The translations under genes and the position numbers were made by a program. This document shows, piece after piece, positions 37,436 to 45,300 of a DNA stretch of 64,000 nucleotides. Below the pieces are notes generated by a model, which did no database searches, was not told the origin of the DNA, and saw nothing but the letters and a program-made list of their open reading frames with translations. The stretch comes from Gallaecimonas mangrovi. GTDB lineage: Bacteria > Pseudomonadota > Gammaproteobacteria > Enterobacterales > Gallaecimonadaceae. Position 1 is the first letter of the stretch, and every line of letters begins with the position of its first letter. Where the stretch lies: the NCBI RefSeq assembly GCF_003367375.1, contig NZ_CP031416.1:206001-270000 (forward strand), in the 5' to 3' direction.

Positions 37436-38119
37436 TCAGCGCGGCGCGGCTATGGCGTCTAGCAAGCTGCGGTAATCACTAATGGCATTAAAACCGTCGA
37501 ACGCTTTGTGAGGCTTTTGCGAGTCGGGGTTGGCAACCCCCAGCAAGTAACCAATGCCAAAGCGGCGCGCCGCTTCCAATATTGGCTGTGAGTCGTCCAC
37601 AAACAGGGTGCGGGCCGGGTCAAAGCCCAAATCTTGCTGCACCGCGTGCCACAGTGATTGCGCTTCTTTTGAGGCACGATACGGGTGGGTTGAAACCAAC
37701 TGGTCGAGGTATTTATCCAGCTCGGTTAGCTCCACTTTCAGTGACAGGCTTTTGGGGTGGGCGTTGGTGAGCAAAATCACCCGCCGGCCACTGGCGCGCA
37801 GCGCCTTCAGAAAGGGCAGGGTGTCGTCGCGTAAACTAATTAAGTGCTTAACTTCGCGGCTGGCGGTGTCGATATCGAGGTTAAGGCGCTCGGTCCAGTA
37901 GTCGTAGCAGTACCATTTAAGGGTGCCAAATACCGCTTGGTATTCGGCATCAATGCGCTTTTGTGCGTCTGCCAGACTAATGTTGTCTTTTTCGGCCAAA
38001 AGCTGCGGCACCCTTTCTAACCAAAAGTGGCTGTCAAAGTGGAGATCCAGCAAAGTGCCGTCCATATCCAATAAAACGGTATCAATTGCTGCCCAATTTA
38101 GCCTTTGGTCATCAAGCAT
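37436..38119 (-). CDS. yrfG: HAD-family nucleotidase (GMP/IMP nucleotidase YrfG)
   Basis: 227 residues. HAD motif I is DMDGTLLD (about 18-25), motif II ILLTNA, and motif IV TLFVDDSQPIL. Between them, the helical cap includes FGTLKWYCYDYW. E. coli YrfG acts on purine 5'-monophosphates (GMP, IMP). It sits between the gsp operon and nudE; in E. coli yrfG also lies near nudE and hslR. Divergent from nudE. Confidence 0.9.
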   Translation of the reverse strand: MLDDQRLNWAAIDTVLLDMDGTLLDLHFDSHFWLERVPQLLAEKDNISLADAQKRIDAEYQAVFGTLKWYCYDYWTERLNLDIDTASREVKHLISLRDDTLPFLKALRASGRRVILLTNAHPKSLSLKVELTELDKYLDQLVSTHPYRASKEAQSLWHAVQQDLGFDPARTLFVDDSQPILEAARRFGIGYLLGVANPDSQKPHKAFDGFNAISDYRSLLDAIAAPR

Positions 38120-38180
38120 CTGGCATCTGTCTCTGTGATTGGGTGTAATGGGAAGGTTATTCTATGACAGCGGTAGCTCT

Positions 38181-38744
38181 ATGACGAAATCAGCCCAGCT
38201 TCCTGAAGTACTTGACGCCGAAATAGTGGCTAAGAGTCGTTTGTTCAAGGTAGAACAGTTGCACCTGCGTTTTTCTAACGGCGTGGAACGCTATTACGAG
38301 AGAATGGCAGGTAAGGGCAGAGGTTCGGTGATGATAGTGCCATTACTTGACGACAACACCCTGCTGCTGGGCCGCGAATATGCCGCCGGCATGCACGCCT
38401 ATGAACTGGGCTTTCCCAAAGGGCTGATTGACCCAGGTGAAGATGCTTTGGCAGCGGCAAACCGCGAGCTACAAGAAGAGATTGGTTATGGCGCCAGGGA
38501 ATGGACGGTACTAAGAGAAGTGTCGATGGCACCGGGGTATTTTGGCTCGAAGATGACCTTGCTTATCGCCCGCGACCTGTACCCTTCGCGCCTGGAAGGG
38601 GACGAACCCGAACCCATTGAAGTGGTGCCCTGGCCGCTGGCCAAGCTCAATGAGCTACGCTATCAGCAAGACTTTTCCGAGGCGCGCAGTCTAACAGCGC
38701 TCCTGCTGGCTCGGGACTGGTTTGAGGAACAGGCCCTGATATGA
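38181..38744 (+). CDS. nudE: ADP compounds hydrolase NudE (Nudix)
   Basis: 187 residues from ATG 38181, chosen because the protein then aligns from its first residue with E. coli NudE; an upstream in-frame start at 38139 exists. The Nudix box runs over residues 81-103 with RELQEEIG at its core. NudE cleaves ADP-ribose, NADH and diadenosine polyphosphates. Its stop overlaps the cysQ start by 4 bases, so the two are co-translated. Confidence 0.94.
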   Translation: MTKSAQLPEVLDAEIVAKSRLFKVEQLHLRFSNGVERYYERMAGKGRGSVMIVPLLDDNTLLLGREYAAGMHAYELGFPKGLIDPGEDALAAANRELQEEIGYGAREWTVLREVSMAPGYFGSKMTLLIARDLYPSRLEGDEPEPIEVVPWPLAKLNELRYQQDFSEARSLTALLLARDWFEEQALI

Positions 38745-39517
38745 ATCCAAATGCCCTACTTGATGATGTAATTGCCTTGGCGCGCCAAGCGGGCGACGCC
38801 ATCTTGCCGTGGTTTCGCTCAGAAGAGCTGGTAACCGAACAAAAGGCCGACGACAGCCCGGTAACCAATGCCGATATTGCTGCCAATAAAGTGATCTTAA
38901 AGGGCCTAAAAGCCCTGACCCCAGACATTCCCATTTTGTCTGAAGAGTCTGGCCATAAGCCCTTTGCCGAAAGGCGACTTTGGCAGGTTTACTGGCTGGT
39001 TGACCCGTTGGACGGCACCCGCGAGTTTGTTGGTGGTTCCCCGGATTTTGCGGTGAACATCGCGCTGGTGGTAGACAACGAACCGGTGCTGGGGGTTATT
39101 CACGCGCCGGTCAGCAAAGACTGTTACTGGGCGATTAAAGGCCAGGGCGTTTTTAAAAATGGCCAGCCGATTCATACCCGTAAACCACCCACGCCGCCGC
39201 TATTGGCGGTGTCTCGCCACCAATCACTGGACTGGCTTAAATCGCACTTGCAACCCGGCTTTGACTTTACCGCCCGGCCCTTTGGTTCTGCCAGCTTGAA
39301 ATCCTGCATGGTGGCCGAAGGCGCAGCCGATGCTTATGTGCGTATCGGCCCTACCGGCGAGTGGGACACCGCCGCCAGCTGGGCCATTGTTTGTGAGGCG
39401 GGTGGCTGCATTGTGGATTTGCACGGCAAGCCGCTGACGTTTAACCGCACCGAAAGCCTGGAAAACCCCAACTACGGCGTGCTGGGGCAACTCAAACCCG
39501 GCGAACTGTTCCCTTAG
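38741..39517 (+). CDS. cysQ: 3'(2'),5'-bisphosphate nucleotidase CysQ
   Basis: 258 residues, inositol-monophosphatase fold. Metal-site motifs: SEES (about 67), DPLDGTREF (about 87) and the C-terminal GEWDTAAS (about 205). It removes the 3' phosphate from 3'-phosphoadenosine 5'-phosphate, a by-product of sulfate assimilation. ATGA overlap with nudE, matching the common nudE-cysQ pair. Confidence 0.95.
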   Translation: MNPNALLDDVIALARQAGDAILPWFRSEELVTEQKADDSPVTNADIAANKVILKGLKALTPDIPILSEESGHKPFAERRLWQVYWLVDPLDGTREFVGGSPDFAVNIALVVDNEPVLGVIHAPVSKDCYWAIKGQGVFKNGQPIHTRKPPTPPLLAVSRHQSLDWLKSHLQPGFDFTARPFGSASLKSCMVAEGAADAYVRIGPTGEWDTAASWAIVCEAGGCIVDLHGKPLTFNRTESLENPNYGVLGQLKPGELFP

Positions 39518-39528
39518 GGTGGTCTACC

Positions 39529-39840
39529 ATGCGCCTTGTTATGTTATTGGTGGCAATACTGCTGGTGTTAGGTGTGGCGCGGATGCTGTTTATTGATAGC
39601 GCCGCGCCAAACAACACTGCGCCGCCCCAAGAAACGGTGAAAAAGGTAAAGCGCCAGCTTGATGACGCCATGGTGCAGAGCCTGTGTTTAAACGCCATCG
39701 AGCAGCGTTACCGCCACCAAAGCGTGCGCATCCGCCGCTTAAAAGACAACCGCTACCAAATTGAAGACCACGGCAACCGCGAGCTGATCTATTGCCAGCT
39801 TGATGCCCAGGGGCTAGCCACACTGAGCGAACGGCCCTGA
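39529..39840 (+). CDS. Small membrane-anchored hypothetical protein
   Basis: 103 residues, 11 bases after cysQ and probably in its operon. A single N-terminal hydrophobic helix (about 3-18, LVMLLVAILLVLGVA) is followed by a Pro/Lys linker. The small soluble domain has two Cys (SLCLNAIEQRYRH, LIYCQLDAQG). A signal-anchored periplasmic protein is the likely topology. The family is not recognised. Confidence 0.75.
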   Translation: MRLVMLLVAILLVLGVARMLFIDSAAPNNTAPPQETVKKVKRQLDDAMVQSLCLNAIEQRYRHQSVRIRRLKDNRYQIEDHGNRELIYCQLDAQGLATLSERP

Positions 39841-40184
39841 ATCCCACCTCGGCAAGACCTTTTGAACGGTCCCTACGCAGCAGATGCAAGTAGCCTGCGT
39901 AACGCGCTATACATCATCTCTCTTTCAATATTGTATCTGTGCTTATTGCGGCCCCTTTGTTTGCACCTTTAGAGCATTTTGGGTTGCTCTGGTATTAAAA
40001 AAGATTTTAATGTAAACATATTGAAAAATTTGCGTTTTAAGTGTGTTGATATAGGCTTTTGTGGCTGCCTGTGGACGGCATTGGTGAGTATAGGTGCCCT
40101 TGTTTGGGGCCATCCAAATTAGGCCTATTGGCAGAGCTTAGTTGGCGATGCTTACTCAGTTGCTGCTGGTTCTTTCCATCCAGT
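39841..40184. other. Gene-free stretch
   Basis: About 340 bases without a convincing gene. The middle (39960-40050) is AT-rich. No terminator, tRNA or operator that I can support. Confidence 0.4.
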
Positions 40185-40742
40185 TCAACCGGTTTTAAGC
40201 CCGTTTTGGCTCTTATTGCCCAAGCTGCTTTGTGCCATTGGCGGCCACCAGATCATGGACTGGTAGAAGCCATCTGTTGAGGCTTGGTGTTGAAAGCCCA
40301 GCCGCTCATACAGCCTTACCGCCGCATTGAGCGGCGCGACCTGCAACTGTATCGATTTACCCAGCGTCATGGCTTCAGTTTGGAGCTTGCGTAGCAGAGC
40401 ACTGCCGATGCCCAGGCGCTGATGAGTAGGCAGCAGGGCAATGTCTACCACCTGAAAGCCGTGGCTGTTTTCACGGGTAAGCCAGCGCCCGATCGGAGCC
40501 CCGTTACTTTCGAGCAAGCGATAACGCTGGCAGTCATGGTTGAGGAAATACTGCTGGTATTGGGCCTCGAACTGGCTTTGCAGAAAAAGGGCTTTTTGTT
40601 GGTCGTCGAAAGGAAAGCTGGCGAGTTCAGCCTGCCGGCCGACAGCATAAAGTTTGGCCATAAAAGGCCGGTCGTTTGGGGTGATGGCGCGCAATGTGAT
40701 GCCGGTGGGCAAGGGCATAGGCCAGTCTTCCTTGGTTGGCAA
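40185..40742 (-). CDS. GNAT-family N-acetyltransferase
   Basis: 185 residues. The acetyl-CoA binding core is clear: VVDIALLPTHQRLGIGSALL (motif A, pyrophosphate loop QRLGIG) and LNAAVRLYERLGFQ. The N-terminus starts either at 40742 or at the ATG encoding MPLPTG nine codons later. Acetyltransferases of this kind frequently lie next to sets of tail-collar-domain genes, and here the gene is divergent from three of them, with the start codons about 35 bases apart. The acceptor substrate is unknown; a collar protein is one possibility. Confidence 0.85.
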   Translation of the reverse strand: MPTKEDWPMPLPTGITLRAITPNDRPFMAKLYAVGRQAELASFPFDDQQKALFLQSQFEAQYQQYFLNHDCQRYRLLESNGAPIGRWLTRENSHGFQVVDIALLPTHQRLGIGSALLRKLQTEAMTLGKSIQLQVAPLNAAVRLYERLGFQHQASTDGFYQSMIWWPPMAQSSLGNKSQNGLKTG

Positions 40743-40776
40743 CGGACGAATTCAAATAAAAGAGCAAGGAGCAGTT

Positions 40777-41292
40777 ATGGAACCTTATCTGGGTGAAATC
40801 AAACTTTTCGGCGGCAATTTTGCGCCCGAAGGTTGGGCGTTTTGTAACGGCCAATTACTTGCCATTAGCCAATATGAGGAGCTTTACAGCTTACTGGGCA
40901 ACCGCTTTGGTGGCGACGGACGCACGAGCTTTGGGCTACCAAACCTTTGTGGCCGTTTGCCGCTGCACCAAGGCACCAGTACAGCTTCAGGCAGCAGTTA
41001 TGTTTTGGGGCAGCAGGGTGGCCAGGAAAGTGTCACTTTGCTGCAGTCTCAGCTTCCCGCGCACAGCCACCAGGCTTTGGCTGCATCGGCCAGTAACAGC
41101 GGTACTCCACAGAGCCATGTCTGGGCGGGTGGTACCGAAGTTGCGCTTTATGCCTCTTCGGCACCGAATAGCAGCATGGGAGCACAGGCAATATCTGTTG
41201 CGGGAGGCAACTTACCTCATGAGAACGGTATGCCGGCCCTGGCGGTGACTTTCATCATCAGTCTGGTGGGTATCTACCCCTCTGAAAGCTAA
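40777..41292 (+). CDS. Phage tail-collar-domain protein (MdpB/microcystin-dependent protein family), copy 1
   Basis: 171 residues from ATG 40777 (AAGGAG upstream). The tail-collar fold starts at once: GEIKLFGGNFAPEGWAFCNG, then LYSLLGNRFGGDGRTSFGLP and LCGRLPLHQG. A variable middle (LPAHSHQALAASASN) leads to the C-terminal NLPHENGMPALAV and a final hydrophobic strand. No signal peptide. These small proteins resemble the foot of phage short tail fibres and are common outside prophages, but their job is not established. First of three tandem paralogues; it lacks the GGSQAHNN motif kept by the other two. Confidence 0.85.
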   Translation: MEPYLGEIKLFGGNFAPEGWAFCNGQLLAISQYEELYSLLGNRFGGDGRTSFGLPNLCGRLPLHQGTSTASGSSYVLGQQGGQESVTLLQSQLPAHSHQALAASASNSGTPQSHVWAGGTEVALYASSAPNSSMGAQAISVAGGNLPHENGMPALAVTFIISLVGIYPSES

Positions 41293-41302
41293 AGGAATAG
41301 TC

Positions 41303-41803
41303 ATGTCTGAACCTTTTATCGGTGAGATCCGCGCTTTTGCCTTCGATAAGGTCCCCACAGGGTGGGCGCTGTGTAATGGCCAACTGCTAAACATCGCCAG
41401 CAATCAGGCATTGTTCGCCATCCTCGGTACGACCTATGGCGGCAACGGCACCAGCACCTTTGGCTTACCCAATCTGCAAGGACGAGCCCCTGTCCATGCC
41501 AGCGCTGACCGCACTCTGGGACAAAGTGCCGGCGAGGAAACCCATACCCTGACGGTGGCTGAAATGCCCGTACACAATCACCTTGCTATGGCCCAGAGCG
41601 CAGCGGCAACAGAGTCTTCGCCGGTGGGGCATTACTGGTCTGTGGGTGATTACGCCGACGGCTACGCCAGCACTGCCGACGCCACAATGTCAGAGGCCGC
41701 GATTGGCAGCAGTGGCGGCAGCCAAGCACATAACAACATGCAGCCTTTTCTGGTGGTGAGCTTTTGTATCGCCACCCAAGGGCTTTTCCCCAGCCGAAGT
41801 TAA
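41303..41803 (+). CDS. Phage tail-collar-domain protein, copy 2
   Basis: 166 residues, 10 bases after copy 1, with AAAGGA before the ATG. Same fold: GEIRAFAFDKVPTGWALCNG, LFAILGTTYGGNGTSTFGLP, LQGRAPVHAS. The middle holds MPVHNHLAMAQ and the end reads GGSQAHNNMQPFLVVSF. The paralogue differs mostly in the central exposed region, as expected if that part contacts a partner. Confidence 0.87.
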   Translation: MSEPFIGEIRAFAFDKVPTGWALCNGQLLNIASNQALFAILGTTYGGNGTSTFGLPNLQGRAPVHASADRTLGQSAGEETHTLTVAEMPVHNHLAMAQSAAATESSPVGHYWSVGDYADGYASTADATMSEAAIGSSGGSQAHNNMQPFLVVSFCIATQGLFPSRS

Positions 41804-41814
41804 GGAACGGATTA

Positions 41815-42336
41815 ATGGACGCATATACCGGTGAGATCCGCCTTTTTGGCGGCAATTTTGCCCCAAGGAGCTGGGCTTTTTGTGACGGCCAGTTAATGCC
41901 TATAAGCCAGAACACGGCGCTATTTTCATTGCTGGGCACCACCTACGGTGGCGATGGCATCAGTACTTTTGCCCTGCCAGACCTGCGTGGGCGTGCGCCT
42001 ATGCACTGGGGGACGGGGCCGGGTCTTAGCCCGTTTGTACTTGGGGAAACGAGCGGTGTAGATACCGTAACGCTGCTGACCTCACAGATGCCAGCCCACA
42101 CTCATCAGGCCCAGGCGGCTACCAGCAGCGATGAACAAGAGCCGCAAAACGCGGTATGGGCACAGGGCCAATCTGGCCGTTTACCGTACGAGCAATACAG
42201 CGACAGTGTTAATACAACCATGTCGCCCCTTGCCTTGACTGCCACTGGCGGCAGCCAGGCCCATAACAACTTACAGCCATATCAGGTGGTGAATTTCATT
42301 ATCTGTCTATATGGCGTTTATCCGCCCCACTCCTAA
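41815..42336 (+). CDS. Phage tail-collar-domain protein, copy 3
   Basis: 173 residues from ATG 41815 (AAGGAACGG upstream), 11 bases after copy 2. Collar fold: GEIRLFGGNFAPRSWAFCDG, LFSLLGTTYGGDGISTFALP, LRGRAPMHWG. The end reads GGSQAHNNLQPYQVVNF. It is closer to copy 2 at the C-terminus and to copy 1 at the N-terminus. The large DUF4347 protein begins 57 bases downstream on the same strand, with no terminator between, so all four genes may form one transcript. Confidence 0.87.
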   Translation: MDAYTGEIRLFGGNFAPRSWAFCDGQLMPISQNTALFSLLGTTYGGDGISTFALPDLRGRAPMHWGTGPGLSPFVLGETSGVDTVTLLTSQMPAHTHQAQAATSSDEQEPQNAVWAQGQSGRLPYEQYSDSVNTTMSPLALTATGGSQAHNNLQPYQVVNFIICLYGVYPPHS

Positions 42337-42393
42337 CGGTTGGGGCTTTGGAAACACGGGCTTGATGCCTGCTTTTGAGGTGAGGACATACTG

Positions 42394-45300
42394 ATGTGGC
42401 GTTTGTTGCTGCTGTTGTTAACGTTGATGGCTGTTGTCGGCCAAGTGCAAGCCAAAGAGCTGGTGCTGGTAGATGCCGCTTTGGCGCCGGACGTGCATGT
42501 AGAAAAAGGGCAGCAACTGCGAATAGTGCAGAGCTTGGATGAGCTGCCCTCGGCGCTTGCCGGTAGCCAGTGGTCGCGGGTCAGCCTGGTTAGCCACGGT
42601 GCATCAGGTGTTCTTGAAATAGCTGGGCAGCGCCTGGACCAAGCCTATTTAGCAGCGCACCCCGAATTTTTTGCCCGCTGGCAGCAGCACCTAACCGCCG
42701 ATGCCCAGGTGGAACTATGGGGCTGTGACGTGGCCAGTGGGACTGGGTACCAGTTGGTTGATGCAATCTCGGCTAGTATCGCCCGGCCGGTGCTGGCATC
42801 AACAGATGCCACAGGCCCCGCTGCGCTGGGGGGGGATCTAATCCTTGAATATGGTCAAGGCCGCGCTGCTAACAATGTTTTATTGGCCCAGCTGCCCATA
42901 TTGCTGGCGGTGAGTAATGAGGACTTTGAAAGCGTCGCCAGCAGTCCCACTTACTTCTCCAATAACTCCAACATTGGCAACTCCTTCGTCTTTTACAGCA
43001 ACCTCAGTTCCGGTCACGACCCCTTCTATTTGAACTCCCTGACCAGTATCAACGGCAATGGCCCGGATGGTTCCTACTGGTTGTACTTTTATAGTGTCAA
43101 TATCGGCGATGTCACCGAAATACACATCAGTAGCCAGGACGGCTCTGAATTTAAACTCGATTCCTTTTTTCTTGATACCAATGCCGGGGATAGCACCGTC
43201 ACCCTGCACGGCTATAGGGACGGTGTCGAGATAGGTTCGACCACAGCATCCACCGGCACGGTAACGCTTAGCAGCAATACCACTTTTAACAATATTGATG
43301 CTTTGTACATCACCGGCTCCGATCTCGATGTACTGGTTGACGATATTACGGTCTCAGCAGCAGTCAGTGGTGATACTGAAGCGCCAGCAGCGCCATCAAC
43401 CCCGGTGCTTGATAGTAGCTCCGATAGTGGCACCAGTGGCGATAGTATTACTAACGACACCACCCCGACTCTAACCGGTACCGGTGAAGCAAACGCTAGC
43501 CTCGTGGTGCGGGATGGCTCGACCCAGGTAGGAAGTACCACCGTCGACAGCAGTGGTAACTGGAGTGTGACCACCAGCACTTTGGCCGAAGGTAGCCATA
43601 GCTTTACCGCAGTACAGACTGATGGGGCAGGTAATGAATCAGACGCGTCAGCGGCGCTGAGCCTGACCATTGATACCACGGCGCCCAGCGGTTACAGCTT
43701 GGTGGTTGACCAAAGCGAGATTAACAGCAGCAATCAAAGTGAGAGCTCTGTGACCTTTAGCAGCGCTGAGGTTGGCGCAAGCTATCAATTCGCGGTGTCG
43801 AGCAGTGGCGGCGGTACAGCGGTGTCTGGCAGTGGCACCGTTGCGAGCAGTGACCAGCAGCTAACAGGGCTGGATGTTAGCGGCCTTAACGATGGCACCT
43901 TAAGTTACAGCCTGACATTAACTGATGTGGCGGGTAATGCTGGTAGCGCCAGCGTCGCGTCGGTAACCAAAGATACGCAGCAACCAGCTGCCACCTCGAG
44001 CCTCGTACTGGATAGCAGCTCCGATAGTGGCACCAGTGGTGATGACATTACTAACGACACCACCCCAACCCTGAGTGGTACCGGTGAAGCAAACGCCAGC
44101 CTCGTGGTACGGGACGGCTCGACCCAGGTAGGAAGCACCACCGTTGACAGCAGTGGTAACTGGAGCGTGACCACCAGCACTTTGGCCGAAGGCAGCCACA
44201 GTCTTACCGCGGTACAGACTGATGGGGCAGGTAATGAATCAGACGCGTCAGCGGCGCTGAGCCTGACCATTGATACCACGGCGCCCAGCGGTTACAGCTT
44301 GGTGGTCGACCAAAGCGAGATTAACAGCAGCAATCAAAGTGCAAGTTCGGTGACCTTTAGCAGCGCCGAGGTTGGCGCAAGCTATCAATTCGCGGTGTCG
44401 AGCAGTGGCGGCGGTACAGCGGTGTCTGGCAGCGGCACTGTTACAGCGAGTAACCAGCAGTTAACCGGCATTGATGTTAGCGGCCTTAACGATGGCACCT
44501 TAAGTTACAGCCTGACACTAACTGATGTGGCGGGTAATGCCGGTAGCGCCAGTGTGGCGTCGGTAACCAAAGATACCGAAACGTCAACGGGCGCAAATTC
44601 TGCACCCACCATCAGTGGTAGCCCGGACAGTACTGCTGCTGCGGCTGCAACCTATAGTTTTATTCCTTCCGCTAGTGATGCCGATGGTGACAGCTTAACG
44701 TTCTCTATCGTCAATAAACCTTCTTGGGCAAGTTTTGATACCAGCACCGGCGCGCTTACTGGCTCGCCCACTCAGGATGATGTCGGCACCTACAGTAATA
44801 TTCAGATCAGTGTTACCGACGGCACTGAGACTGCCTCATTAACGGTATTTTCCATCGAAGTTACAGACGGCAACACCGCGCCGGTGGCTAATGCTGATAG
44901 CTACAGTCTCGCTGAAGGTGGGCTACTAACCACCACGGCAGCGAACGGAGTACTGGCCAATGACAGCGATACGGATAACGATACCCTGACGGCAACGTTG
45001 CTCAGTGGTCCTGCACAGGCAAGTAGTTTTAGCCTAAATAGCGATGGCAGTTTTAGTTACCAACATGATGGCAGTGAGTCTACGTCTGACAGCTTCATGT
45101 ATACCGTCAGTGATGGTAACGGTGGCAGCAGTAGCGCTACTGTGACATTAACCATCAGTCCGGTAAACGACGCCCCAGAATTTACCAGCACGGCTCCGAG
45201 TTCGATGGTGGTTGGCAGCACACTGAGCTACCAGGTCGAAGTCAATGACCCCGATAGTGCTGTGACTCTGACGCTTACCGAAGCGCCAAGCTGGTTAACC

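Noticed and set aside
40777..42336. Prophage or tailocin remnant based on the tail-collar genes
   Set aside because: No other phage structural, replication, lysis or integration genes nearby; this domain is common in stand-alone chromosomal loci.
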